Notes: generated by a model from the sequence alone, not told the origin. DNA of 64,000 nucleotides from Pseudomonas kilonensis (GCF_001269885.1 NZ_LHVH01000001.1:1-64000); one strand, 5' to 3'. Counted from the first letter of the stretch, positions 1 through 7,975 are shown. Made by a program: numbers and translations.

Positions 1-274
1 TTCAACATCGATGCAAGCAGACCCACCGCCATCGCGAGCAAGCTCAGCTCCCACAGTTTTTTCGGGTGTGTTCACAGACATCGCATCCATCCCCAACCCC
101 TGTGGGAGCCGAGCTTGCTCGCGATGGCGGCGGCACATTCAACATCGATGCAAGCAGACCCACCGCTATCGCGAGCAAGCTCAGCTCCCACAGTTTTTTC
201 GGGTTTGCTCACAGACATCGCATCCATCCCCAATCCCTGTGGGAGCGAGCCTGCTCGCGATAGCGCCCTGACAG
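1..274. repeat. Tandem duplication of a REPIN-bearing 137-bp unit
   Basis: The segment beginning TTCAACATCGATGCAAGCAG at position 1 recurs at 138, giving a 137-bp direct repeat. The second copy decays near 274 and the array may continue left of the window. Each unit holds two inverted REP sequences (GCGAGCAAGCTCAGCTCCCA around 32-51 and 168-187, and its complement-type partner around 102-126 and 239-262), so each unit can fold as one REPIN hairpin. No gene lies in 1-391. Confidence 0.85.
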
Positions 275-305
275 CCGCCGCCTAACTAACTGACCCGACC
301 CTCCA

Positions 306-347
306 GTGGCGAGGGAGCTTGCTCCCGCTGGGCTGCGCAGCAGCCCC
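306..347. repeat. REP element, GGCGAGGGAGC / GGGCTGCG family
   Basis: Two adjacent short hairpins (GGGAGCTTGCTCCC, then GGGCTGCGCAGCAGCCC). The same element recurs near 1921, 6649, 8319, 22645 and, altered, 51364. It is a non-coding intergenic repeat typical of the P. fluorescens complex. Confidence 0.85.
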
Positions 348-391
348 GACCGGGCTAACGTATTCCCCCAGGCAAACCCAACGGAGGCCGA

Positions 392-1441
392 ATGGATAGC
401 GCTCCAGGCAAACGCGTCATCGTCATCGGTGCCGGCATCGTAGGCGCATCCCTGGCCTACCATCTGGCGACCCAAGGCGCGAAAGTCACGGTAGTCGAGG
501 CCGAAGGCATCGCGTCAGGCGTGACCGGCAGCTCATTCGCCTGGATCAACACCTCCCATGGCGAACCCGATCCCATTGCGCCATTGCGCGGTGCTGCCAT
601 CCAGGAATACCGCCGACTCGAAACACAGCTGCCCGACCTGAAGATCCAATGGACTGGCGCCCTATCTTACGGCCCGAGTTCAAAAGCGTCGGCAAGCCGA
701 ATATCCCAATCACAGATCCGTGAACTTGAGCCAAACCTCAAGAGCCCTCCTCAACAGGCTTCGTATGCAGCCGATGAAGGAGCACTGGACGCCGTAGCAG
801 CAACCCATGCGTTGATCGCCGGTGCTCAAGCGAATGGCGCGCAAGTGCTCACTCAAACGCCGGTTCTCGGCTTTAAAACTCAGGGGTCCAGTGTGCGGGG
901 CGTTGAAACCGCCGCGGGCGTCATCGAAGCCGATATCGTCGTATTGGCAGCCGGTACAGGCATCACGAAGCTGACCAACCTGCTTGAAGTCTGCCTGCCC
1001 ATAGACGCCTCCCCGGCAATTTTCATCCGCTACACCTCGCCACCCAACCTGGTGCGCACCCTCATCTCCAGCCCTGAAATGGAAGTGAGGCAAACCCCGG
1101 AGGGGGCGTTGCTGGCGGCCGAAGACTACCTGGACGACGCCTTGGAAAACCAACCATCGGAGATCGCGCTGCGCACCGCCAACGCCATCAAAAGCGAACT
1201 CCACGGCGTTGTCTCCCTGGATCTGCAATCGGCTCGTGTCGGATACAGACCAATGCCTGCCGATGACCTCCCCATCATTGGTTATCTTCCGCAGGTTGGC
1301 GGCGTATACGTGTGCGTCATGCACCCCGGCGTTACCCTGGCGGCGATTGTGGGTCGGCTTGCCGCTGAAGAGATCATCGACAACGAGACGTCCTCCGCCC
1401 TCTCCCCCTGCCGTCCGGATCGATTTTTCCAAGCGCATTGA
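392..1441 (+). CDS. FAD-dependent oxidoreductase (DAO family)
   Basis: A 349-residue protein of the D-amino-acid oxidase/glycine oxidase-like DAO family. The FAD dinucleotide-binding motif G13-x-G15-x-x-G18 follows the first beta strand and an acidic residue (E36) ends the second. The C-terminal GYRPMPADDLPIIG segment is the usual FAD-contacting end of the family. The start is set by GGAGG five bases upstream of the ATG. The substrate (an amine or amino acid) cannot be told from sequence. A VOC-fold gene follows in the same direction 51 bp downstream and may be co-transcribed. There is no signal peptide, so it should be cytoplasmic. Confidence 0.85.
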   Translation: MDSAPGKRVIVIGAGIVGASLAYHLATQGAKVTVVEAEGIASGVTGSSFAWINTSHGEPDPIAPLRGAAIQEYRRLETQLPDLKIQWTGALSYGPSSKASASRISQSQIRELEPNLKSPPQQASYAADEGALDAVAATHALIAGAQANGAQVLTQTPVLGFKTQGSSVRGVETAAGVIEADIVVLAAGTGITKLTNLLEVCLPIDASPAIFIRYTSPPNLVRTLISSPEMEVRQTPEGALLAAEDYLDDALENQPSEIALRTANAIKSELHGVVSLDLQSARVGYRPMPADDLPIIGYLPQVGGVYVCVMHPGVTLAAIVGRLAAEEIIDNETSSALSPCRPDRFFQAH

Positions 1442-1492
1442 GGGTTGAATGACCTAAGCTCGCCTATTCCAAAATCAGCCAAGGAAGCGACA

Positions 1493-1846
1493 ATGGGCAT
1501 TCGAGGTAAAGACCGTCAGATCGATAACATCGAGTTCAATGTCAACGACATCGCCCGAAGCAAAGCCTTCTATGGTGGTGTATTCGGCTGGAGCTTCGTC
1601 GACTACGGCCCGACCTATACCGAATTCAGCGACGGTCGCCTGACCGGTGGTCTCACGACCGGTGAACCGGTGCGCCCGGGCGGCCCGTTGATCATCTTGT
1701 ACGCGGATGACCTTGAGGCCACCCAACTCAGGCTCAAGGCCACAGGAGCGACCATCAGCCGTGAAGTGTTCGCGTTCCCGGGTGGCCGACGTTTCCATTT
1801 TATCGATCCGGATGGCTATGAGTTGGCGGTGTGGTCGGCTTCCTGA
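1493..1846 (+). CDS. VOC (glyoxalase/bleomycin resistance fold) protein
   Basis: A small 117-residue vicinal-oxygen-chelate protein. The N-terminal IEFNVNDIARSKAFYGGVFG and C-terminal FHFIDPDGYELAVW segments are the classic paired VOC module signatures, and the Glu of GYELAVW is a common metal ligand position. The start chosen is the ATG at 1493, preceded at five bases by AAGGAAG; an upstream in-frame TTG at 1445 has no ribosome site. It lies just after the FAD oxidoreductase. Members include lyases, dioxygenases and binding proteins, so no reaction is assigned. Confidence 0.8.
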   Translation: MGIRGKDRQIDNIEFNVNDIARSKAFYGGVFGWSFVDYGPTYTEFSDGRLTGGLTTGEPVRPGGPLIILYADDLEATQLRLKATGATISREVFAFPGGRRFHFIDPDGYELAVWSAS

Positions 1847-1919
1847 TAGCTGATTGAACGCAAACAAGCCTCCCTCTCCATGTCGGTTCAACTAAGCAAA
1901 ATGGGGCGAGGTCATCCAT

Positions 1920-1963
1920 TGTGGCGAGGGAGCTTGCTCCCGCTGGGCTGCGAAGCAGCCCCC
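1920..1963. repeat. REP element, GGCGAGGGAGC family
   Basis: Full copy of the two-hairpin REP (GGGAGCTTGCTCCC plus GGGCTGCGAAGCAGCCC) in the 256-bp gap between the VOC gene and the convergent marR-like gene. Nothing else was recognised in that gap. Confidence 0.85.
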
Positions 1964-2102
1964 ATCATTCCTACAGAAAAACCGCATCAACCGCTTTACG
2001 ACGCCTATCCGCTGAGCAGAAGTAAGTCCTGCTCCGAGTCCCAGGGCAACACAACGCTCTGTTTATTCCCCCACCGCCACCCTTCTCCCCACCCACAAAC
2101 AA

Positions 2103-2528
2103 CTAATCGCGCTTGCTCCACTCCCCCAGCAACGCCTCGTAGACGCCCTGGCAAGCGATCTCGGCAGAGACCTCTGCATCGGCAAAAACTTGATAGCCAG
2201 TTGGGGTTAAACAGGCGTATCCCACACGCGCATCTCGTGGGTCGCTTTGGCGAGAAACCAAGCCTATTTTTTCAAGTGGTAGCAGGGATTTGGTGACTGC
2301 CGATGCAGTCAGCCCCATGCACTCAGCCAGATCAGCGCGCCGCAGTCGCGAGTTGTGCGCATGTTTTAGGTGATACAGGATCATGAAGTCGCTGAAGCTC
2401 AGGCCATGAACGGCGGAGAGCTTGGCGTCAACGCGCCGCGATGCCGAGGTGTATGCGCGTGACAGGCGAATACATAGATCAAGCATTGAGCCGTTGGCGG
2501 CATCTGAATTAGGTTTGTTGTCAGACAT
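2103..2528 (-). CDS. MarR family transcriptional regulator
   Basis: A 141-residue winged-helix regulator. The region LHGLSFSDFMILYHL-like, RRADLAECMGLTASAVTKSL (recognition helix) and the wing SRQSDPRDARVGYACLT match MarR proteins. The start is taken at 2528 (MSDNKPNSDA...) rather than an upstream in-frame codon at 2585, because 2528 overlaps the end of the upstream kinase gene by only 8 bp, as expected for a translationally coupled pair. Ligand and targets are unknown; MarR proteins commonly repress their own operon in response to phenolics or oxidants. It is the distal gene of a two-gene operon with the P-loop protein. Confidence 0.85.
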   Translation of the reverse strand: MSDNKPNSDAANGSMLDLCIRLSRAYTSASRRVDAKLSAVHGLSFSDFMILYHLKHAHNSRLRRADLAECMGLTASAVTKSLLPLEKIGLVSRQSDPRDARVGYACLTPTGYQVFADAEVSAEIACQGVYEALLGEWSKRD

Positions 2529-3009
2529 GGCAGCACTGCTCCAGCTCTTTTGGGGAGGGACGTTCAAATCGTGCCTCCATGGCATCGAACATGGGACCCG
2601 TCACCTCAAAGGCATAGGTCTCTCCTTTTTCAGTGTTCCGGCGCATGACCCGCTCGCGCCGCAGTTGGAGATCTGCGTCGATGAAATAGCTGGACACCTG
2701 ATATCCGGATTGGCCGGCCAACAGACGAACTCGCGTGCGATCAGCTTCGGTCATGAAGCCTTGATCAAGCACAACGTCGCGACCCGAATCCAGGACCTGT
2801 AAACACATCTCCCACATCTGCGCCTCACACCGCTGTACGCGCGTTAAAACCCACGCCAAGTTCATAGGCTGGGGTAAATCTGGGCCATAAAGCCTGAACA
2901 TCCATTCATCGATAGAGAAGCGGACGCCGGTCAATTTGGCGCTCAGCTTTCGAGCTAGCGTCGACTTGCCCGCGCCAAGAGGGCCAAAAACAATATGCAC
3001 AGAATTCAT
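2521..3009 (-). CDS. P-loop ATPase, predicted small-molecule kinase (AAA_33-like)
   Basis: A 162-residue protein with Walker A GPLGAGKST at residues 9-17, followed by DEWMFRLYG and VVLDQGFMTEADR, the pattern of the AAA_33/zeta-toxin-like group of predicted kinases (gluconate kinase, chloramphenicol phosphotransferase and relatives). The phospho-acceptor is not predictable. The stop overlaps the start of the MarR gene, so the two are probably translated together; the regulator may control the kinase or a nearby promoter. Confidence 0.75.
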   Translation of the reverse strand: MNSVHIVFGPLGAGKSTLARKLSAKLTGVRFSIDEWMFRLYGPDLPQPMNLAWVLTRVQRCEAQMWEMCLQVLDSGRDVVLDQGFMTEADRTRVRLLAGQSGYQVSSYFIDADLQLRRERVMRRNTEKGETYAFEVTGPMFDAMEARFERPSPKELEQCCHV

Positions 3010-3055
3010 TTCAACGCCTGCCTTCCAGATACTTGACTACTACAGCATCTGGAAA

Positions 3056-3148
3056 TTAAGTGGGCGCGTCAAGCCTGGCGATTAGTATTTTCAGACCATC
3101 TGTCTCAGCAATGCTCACAAAGAGGCGAAAACCCTCAACCGCGTCCAT
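3056..3148 (-). pseudogene. Probable N-terminal relic of a LysR-type regulator
   Basis: A 30-residue reading frame begins MDAVEGFRLFVSIAETDGL, which resembles the first helix of LysR regulators (M-D-x-x-x-x-F-x-x-F-V-x-V-x-E-x-x-S/G). After the Gly-Leu it diverges and stops, so only the start of a regulator remains. It lies divergent to the SDR gene at 3290, the usual LysR/target arrangement. A G-rich stretch precedes the ATG. The match is short, so chance cannot be excluded. Confidence 0.4.
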
Positions 3149-3289
3149 GATTACCCCCCTGCGATATCGAAAACGCTGGGTGAATGACCATTCCAGCCCC
3201 TCGACAACCGCCCCCTAAACCCGCCGAACCACCGTCCAGCCAGGAATATCGCACAGTCCCCCAGGTCCATTAATCAAGGAGTCCCTGCC

Positions 3290-4078
3290 ATGAAAATCGA
3301 CTTCACCGGACGCCACGTCTTAGTCACCGGCTCCACCAGCGGTATCGGTTTTGCCACAGCCAAAGGCTTCCTCGAATCCGGCGCCCACGTGGTCATCAAC
3401 GGTCGCAGCGAGAGCCGCGTGGAGGACGCGTTGCAACGCTTGGGCGACCTCGCCTCAAGGGCCGACGGCTTTGTGGGCGATCTCAGCAACGCGCCGGGCT
3501 GCCAGGCACTGATCGCCAAATACCCACGCTTCGATATCGTCATCAACAACCTGGGCATTTTCAAACTGGAAGACTTCTTCGAAACGCCGGACAGCGAATG
3601 GCAGCGCTTCTTCGAAACCAACGTGATGTCCGGCGTGCGTGTTTCCAGGGCCTACGCCCCGGGCATGGTCGAGCGCGGCTGGGGGCGGATTGTGTTTGTC
3701 TCTTCGGAATCCGGCGTGAACATTCCCGCCGACATGATCCACTACGGCTTCACCAAAACCGCCCAACTCTCAATCGCTCGCGGCCTGGCCAAACGCCTCG
3801 CCGGCACCGGCGTGACGGTGAACTCGGTGCTGCCTGGGCCGACGCTTTCCGAAGGCGTTGCCCAGATGCTGCAGGCAGACGTCGAGCGCACCGGGGACAG
3901 CCTGGAAAAGGTCGCGGCAGATTTCGTCAACCAGCACCGCAGCACCTCGATCATCCAGCGCGCGGCACGCGTCGAGGAAGTCGCCAACATGATCATCTAC
4001 GCCAGCTCGGAACAGGCCTCGGCCACCACCGGAGCGGCGCTTCGTGTTGATGGTGGGGTGGTGGATAGCATCGTTTAG
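3290..4078 (+). CDS. SDR family oxidoreductase
   Basis: A 262-residue classical short-chain dehydrogenase/reductase. It has the cofactor motif TGSTSGIG (T13-G20), NNLG at 86-89, the catalytic Ser in VFVSSES (about 139) and Y152-x-x-x-K156 (HYGFTKTA). R39 after the second beta strand suggests NADP(H) preference. The ATG has AAGGAG at a good distance. Substrate unknown. It is followed by a strong bidirectional terminator, so it is probably monocistronic. A possible LysR relic lies divergently upstream. Confidence 0.88.
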   Translation: MKIDFTGRHVLVTGSTSGIGFATAKGFLESGAHVVINGRSESRVEDALQRLGDLASRADGFVGDLSNAPGCQALIAKYPRFDIVINNLGIFKLEDFFETPDSEWQRFFETNVMSGVRVSRAYAPGMVERGWGRIVFVSSESGVNIPADMIHYGFTKTAQLSIARGLAKRLAGTGVTVNSVLPGPTLSEGVAQMLQADVERTGDSLEKVAADFVNQHRSTSIIQRAARVEEVANMIIYASSEQASATTGAALRVDGGVVDSIV

Positions 4079-4096
4079 GATCCTGGGACATGTTGC

Positions 4097-4139
4097 AAAA
4101 AAACGCCGCTTCCTCATGAGAGATAAGCGGCGTTTTTTC
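4097..4139. terminator. Bidirectional intrinsic terminator
   Basis: Perfect 14-bp stem AAAAAACGCCGCTT / AAGCGGCGTTTTTT with a 13-base loop. A-tract and T-tract on both sides serve the SDR gene (+) and the convergent repeat-protein gene (-). Confidence 0.9.
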
Positions 4140-4194
4140 TTTTGGAAGCAACATGGGTTGATTCGACCGGTTTTCGGAGCGGTGAAGGGATTGT

Positions 4195-4524
4195 TCAGCT
4201 CACTCTGTTTTCCATCAGGCGATCGGAGCCACCTTCAGCTACGCGGTTTTCCATCAGGCGATCCGAGCCGCCTTCAGCGACGCGGTTTTCGATCAGGCGA
4301 TCCGAGCCGCCTTCGGCCACGCGGTTTTCGATGAGGCGATCGGAGCCGCCTTCAGCCACACGGCTTTCGATCAGGCGATCCGAGCCGCCTTCGGCCACAC
4401 GGCTTTCGATCAGGCGATCCGAACCACCCTCAGCGAACGTAGGTTGAACGAAGGAAGTCGCGAACGCATTGCCGAGGGACAGTGCCAGAAGCGAGCCGAT
4501 GAGAGTTTTGTTGAGCGTTTTCAT
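4195..4524 (-). CDS. Secreted tandem-repeat protein (six 13-residue repeats)
   Basis: A 109-residue protein with an N-terminal signal peptide (residues 1 to about 22, ending NAFA) followed almost entirely by six copies of the 13-residue unit AEGGSDRL(I/M)E(S/N)RV. The copies come in matched pairs: two IES, two IEN, two MEN. The DNA is correspondingly a 39-bp tandem repeat. I recall similar small proteins in Pseudomonas being labelled phage infection protein, but no function is established from sequence. It has a good ribosome site (GGATCAGGAC) and starts only 33 bp after ohr, so it is probably co-transcribed with ohr and exported to the periplasm or outside. Confidence 0.75.
   Translation of the reverse strand: MKTLNKTLIGSLLALSLGNAFATSFVQPTFAEGGSDRLIESRVAEGGSDRLIESRVAEGGSDRLIENRVAEGGSDRLIENRVAEGGSDRLMENRVAEGGSDRLMENRVS
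4230..4440. repeat. 39-bp tandem repeat inside the secreted-protein gene
   Basis: Units of the type CGATCAGGCGATCCGAGCCG repeat every 39 bp about six times, in frame (13 codons). Copies differ by a few bases, mainly at the Ile/Met and Ser/Asn codons, with adjacent copies most alike. Confidence 0.85.
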
Positions 4525-4557
4525 GTCCTGATCCTTTTTATTCGTGGATGAAGTGAG

Positions 4558-4977
4558 TTAGACGGTGACGTGCAAACGGACGTCGACGTTGCCGCGTGTC
4601 GCGTTGGAGTACGGGCAAACCTGGTGAGCGGCGTCGACCAGCGCTTGAGCATCGGCTTGATCCAGACCTGGCAGGTTGATGTGCAGGTCGATGTCCAGGC
4701 CAAAACCGCCAGGGATCTGGCCGATACCGACATGTGCCGTGATCGAAGCGTCAGCAGGAATGCTGCGTTTGCTTTGGCTGGCGACAAACTTCAATGCGCC
4801 AATGAAGCAGGCGGAGTAGCCGGCAGCGAACAACTGCTCAGGGTTGGTGGCTTCACCACCGGCACCGCCCAAGGCTTTTGGAGTGGCCAGTTTCACGTCG
4901 AGAATCTTGTCGCTGGAAACAGCACGGCCATCACGGCCACCGGTGGAGGTTGCGACTGCGGTGTAGAGAACGTTCAT
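4558..4977 (-). CDS. ohr: Organic hydroperoxide resistance protein, Ohr/OsmC family
   Basis: A 139-residue thiol peroxidase that reduces organic hydroperoxides using a reactive Cys pair: C57 in YSACF and C121 in VCPYS. The N-terminal RDGR Arg and E42 in GEATNPEQL match the Ohr activation residues. Length and motifs fit Ohr rather than OsmC. No ohrR-type MarR gene is adjacent. The 5' region carries two near-identical TTGCGCGC(A/T)A words 42 bp apart, possible operator sites. The downstream secreted repeat protein is probably in the same transcript. Confidence 0.92.
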   Translation of the reverse strand: MNVLYTAVATSTGGRDGRAVSSDKILDVKLATPKALGGAGGEATNPEQLFAAGYSACFIGALKFVASQSKRSIPADASITAHVGIGQIPGGFGLDIDLHINLPGLDQADAQALVDAAHQVCPYSNATRGNVDVRLHVTV

Positions 4978-5030
4978 GGTGTTTCCTCTATTGCTGATGG
5001 GTTTGATCGAGATTGGTTTGCGCTAAATGT

Positions 5031-5082
5031 TTGCGCGCTAACCAGTTGCGATAAAGTTAACGGATGAATAATTTGCGCGCAA
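5031..5082. promoter_or_regulatory. Candidate operator repeats upstream of ohr
   Basis: TTGCGCGCTA at 5031-5040 and the palindrome TTGCGCGCAA at 5073-5082 lie 42 bp apart (four helical turns) in an AT-rich stretch 50-105 bp upstream of ohr. Spacing and symmetry suit dimeric MarR/OhrR-type binding. This is inference from pattern only. Confidence 0.4.
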
Positions 5083-5284
5083 GATAAATTTTGAAAAATT
5101 TATCGATTACGAATTAACATATTGATATAAAAGGAAATTTATTTTTAGACATTGGCAATGTCGCCAGCCCCGCGTGAGCCGCGAGGTGAGCCAAGGGGAA
5201 GGAGGTGCTAGAGGGGATCAGCAGGAACAGCGCAATTGCAGGGCTTCAAAGAGAGGGAAATTCATAAGCAGAATGATGGGTTTC

Positions 5285-5370
5285 GATCGTCCCCACGCTC
5301 TGCGTGGGAATGCCGCCTGGGACGCTCCGCGTTCCGCTTTGGGAAAGTGACGCAGAGCGTGGGAACGATC
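5285..5370. repeat. Inverted repeat element, GATCGT(T/C)CCCACGCTCTGCGTGG family
   Basis: The left edge GATCGTCCCCACGCTCTGCG and right edge CGCAGAGCGTGGGAACGATC are inverted copies enclosing a GC-rich loop. A second member lies at 8159-8272. It sits in the 425-bp gap between ohr and the GGDEF gene; the rest of that gap (5100-5284) shows nothing recognisable. Confidence 0.85.
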
Positions 5371-5402
5371 AAATTCCGACTGATGATGCAAAGCCAACCC
5401 GA

Positions 5403-6527
5403 CTAAGCAACAGCCACTCGATTACGCCCCAGCGCCTTCGCCCGATACAGGGCTTTATCCGCATCGTTCATCAAGCTGTGAAGATCCTTGTTGCAGGCCT
5501 CCGTCGATGCCACGCCGAGGCTGGCTGATATGCAGTGGACAGGCTCGATCATCAAACCCGCAATCGTATCGACGAGCAGTTCTGCAATCTGGGTGGCAAC
5601 CCCAATGGACGTGTCCGGGAGCAGAATGGCGAACTCTTCACCTCCGAGCCGACCCTGGATATCCGTTGCCCGAAACGACGAACTGATGACCGTCCCCATC
5701 TGGCGCAAAACCTGATCGCCGACCTGATGGCCGTAGGTGTCGTTGATGTGCTTGAAGTGATCCATGTCCAACATGACCGCGCACAAGCCTTGCCGCTTGG
5801 CCTTACATTCGTTGTAAAGCTGCTGGGCATGCTCGAAAAAAGCCCGTCGACTCTTCAGGCCGGTCAGTTCATCGGTTTGAGCGGCGCGGGTTGAAATGCT
5901 GTTGGCCTGTTCCATTTCACGGGTGAGTCGAAAGGCGATTTCCAATGCCTGGGACATTTTGTGTGTGGCGCGGGCCGCAAATGCCGTGAACACCAGAATC
6001 GAAAGGGCCATGCCGACTTGAATCGGGGACGGTTGAAACAGCAGCCAGATCGTGCACGGCAACAGCACCACGCCAATGGAGACCAGTGTCATATCGCGGT
6101 AAGCCGAGTAGCAGGACACCGCGCTGACGGACATGCCGACCGTAAAGAGCATGACCAACGCCTGCGACAACAGATCGTCCGCCGGCATGAGAACGAACGC
6201 CCCGCCGCCCCAGATGCTGGCGGATAGCACCAGCGTGACCCAGTATTTGCGCTCCCAATGTTGAGGCGTGCGCTGACTTTCGTCGCTGCGGAAATAGGCA
6301 ACGAACATCGCGATACGCAACAGCGTCGATGCGGTCAGGATGGCCATCCACCAAAAAATAGCGCCGTGCTCAAAACGATCCCAACACAGCCAACTCAGCA
6401 TGATGGCAGCCAGGTAACTACCAAAAACCGCAGAAACGGATTGGCGAAACAGTTGCTGCAATCGGTCAGTGCGCACCTGCTCGGCTATTACAAAATCCTG
6501 GCCATTGCGCAATCTTGGGCCATCCAT
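5403..6527 (-). CDS. Membrane-bound GGDEF diguanylate cyclase
   Basis: A 374-residue protein with about five to six hydrophobic segments (residues 30-190), a short coiled linker, and a C-terminal GGDEF domain. The active-site signature is GGEEF at 295-299, preceded five residues upstream by R-A-T-D, a complete inhibitory I-site, so it should make c-di-GMP with product inhibition. MLDMDHFKHINDTYGH is the Mg/GTP-binding motif. The start at 6527 (MDGPRLRNG) has CCAGGTGG upstream; a longer in-frame version starting at 6623 has no ribosome site. The membrane part resembles a MASE-type sensor but was not assigned to a class. Confidence 0.88.
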   Translation of the reverse strand: MDGPRLRNGQDFVIAEQVRTDRLQQLFRQSVSAVFGSYLAAIMLSWLCWDRFEHGAIFWWMAILTASTLLRIAMFVAYFRSDESQRTPQHWERKYWVTLVLSASIWGGGAFVLMPADDLLSQALVMLFTVGMSVSAVSCYSAYRDMTLVSIGVVLLPCTIWLLFQPSPIQVGMALSILVFTAFAARATHKMSQALEIAFRLTREMEQANSISTRAAQTDELTGLKSRRAFFEHAQQLYNECKAKRQGLCAVMLDMDHFKHINDTYGHQVGDQVLRQMGTVISSSFRATDIQGRLGGEEFAILLPDTSIGVATQIAELLVDTIAGLMIEPVHCISASLGVASTEACNKDLHSLMNDADKALYRAKALGRNRVAVA

Positions 6528-6648
6528 TTGAACCACCTGGTTATGACGCGACAAAAAACGATTGTGGCACCCTGCCATTACCGTAAACAACTGAATTACT
6601 GTGACGAGGGGATTTATCCCCAAACGCTATGCAGGAACACAACCCCCC

Positions 6649-6690
6649 TGTGGCGAGGGAGCTTGCTCCCGCTGGGCTGCGAAGCGTCGA
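6649..6690. repeat. REP element, GGCGAGGGAGC family (3' end altered)
   Basis: Standard first hairpin and start of the second (GGGCTGCGAAGC), after which the sequence diverges into CGTCGAGCC. It lies in the 5' flank of the GGDEF gene. Confidence 0.8.
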
Positions 6691-6717
6691 GCCGTGGTAG
6701 CGGGTGAACCCGCCAAA

Positions 6718-6748
6718 GAAAAACCCGACGCGTTACGTCGGGTTTTTC
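6718..6748 (-). terminator. Intrinsic terminator
   Basis: Stem AAAACCCGACG / CGTCGGGTTTT around a five-base loop, located just downstream of the LprI-like gene on the minus strand. A- and T-tracts flank both arms, so it could act in both directions. Confidence 0.85.
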
Positions 6749-6771
6749 AGCGAGGGCAAGTTGTTTACGGG

Positions 6772-7146
6772 TTACTCGACTTGCGACAGCTTGGCGTCAT
6801 CGCAACCGGCAGCACGGCACTCGCGCTCGACAGCTTTGAGTATGACGATACGTGCCTCGGTCTTCTCGTTGGCACAGTCCAGGTAGAGCAGGCCATCGTT
6901 GGAACAGGCGCTGTCACGATTTTTGATCCACTGGATTTGAGCGGCTTTCACTTTTTTCTTTTGATCCGGGTTCAGCGCACTCATCGTCTTCTTGTATTGA
7001 TCATTGATGTCCTGATCCGACTGGACCATTTTCAGCGACGCGCAATAGGTTCTGTCATAGGCGTTTCTAGGGTTATCGCAACTCATCGCAGATGCCGATG
7101 CTGATGCCATTGCCAGCAATGCCCCAACCAACAAAGACTTGATCAT
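6772..7146 (-). CDS. LprI-like (DUF1311) periplasmic protein
   Basis: A 124-residue protein with a signal peptide (cleavage near SASA-MSC, about residue 20). The mature part has the DUF1311/LprI pattern: Cys-rich, C...N...YDRTYCA..., the helix KAAQIQWIKNRDSAC, and later paired Cys residues likely to form disulfides. The family includes the mycobacterial lysozyme inhibitor LprI, but most members have no proven role. GGGAGTGAA precedes the ATG. It is single and followed by a terminator. Confidence 0.8.
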   Translation of the reverse strand: MIKSLLVGALLAMASASASAMSCDNPRNAYDRTYCASLKMVQSDQDINDQYKKTMSALNPDQKKKVKAAQIQWIKNRDSACSNDGLLYLDCANEKTEARIVILKAVERECRAAGCDDAKLSQVE

Positions 7147-7689
7147 TCATTTCACTCCCTGAATGCCCTCTATTCATTAGAGGTCGCGGCGGGAATTTAT
7201 CATGAGGGTTGTAGAACAATGAAGCAGATCCTAGGGCTCATTCGGCCCGAACAATGGGCAAATGCTGATAGGGGTTCGGGAGCAAGTGATTGCTGAAAAA
7301 GGCTGGGTCGTTCCCGCCGCCCTCGCCGAATCCCCAAGCCGGTCAAATGTGGCGAGGGAGCCCCCGCCGCGTCTTCGACGCTGCGCTGTCGCGCAGCAAA
7401 CAATTATTCGGCCTCAGATAGGAGGTGCGCGCAGGACAGAGGCCGCAGTGATCACTGGCGTGTTCGCACCCGAGAGGGAGAGTGGTCCGCACGGTATCGG
7501 CGTGGAGTCGTTGTTGGCACAGCAGGCTGTAACCACGTATAGGAGAGTGAACCCTTTCGCCACCGGGTAACCTGCGCCTTGGAATCTATTTAGAAGATCA
7601 GATATCTGAGTTTTTGGGTAGGAGCTTGCTCACGAAGTCAGTCTGACAGCTGGCCAGGATTATGGCCGAGTACATATCCATCGCTGCGG

Positions 7690-7975
7690 TAACGGCCACT
7701 TAGGGTTCCGCCCTGACGGCGGGTCACTTTCGAAAAGCCCGGAAGCCGGCCCAGTCGAAAGTAACCAAAGCGCTTTTGCCCCACCACTTGGTGCCTCGCT
7801 TAGGCTCGGCATGCCCTCACTCCGGCATTGCTCCGTGGGCCGCCGCGAAGGGCCATCCATGGCCCAGCGCGGCTATCCCGGCATCCATGCCGGGATGCCC
7901 ACTGCGCAATGCCTGCGTTCGGCCAGCGTGGTTAACGGGGCGCCCGAGATCAACGTCCACGCCGAGGCGGCCTAG
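7690..7975. repeat. Double-palindrome intergenic element
   Basis: Two palindromes with the same CATCCATG core stand 28 bp apart: GGGCCAT-CC-ATGGCCC (7850-7865) and CCCGGCAT-CC-ATGCCGGG (7877-7894). They are set in a stretch beginning near GGTAACGGCCACTTAGGG and ending near GCCTGCGTTCGGCCAGCG. I recall similar sequence repeating in intergenic regions of Pseudomonas and relatives; this is memory, not a search. Confidence 0.55.

Noticed and set aside
1880..2296. 138-codon plus-strand frame overlapping the marR-like gene
   Set aside because: It begins in a REP element and runs antisense to the regulator; no domain or ribosome site.
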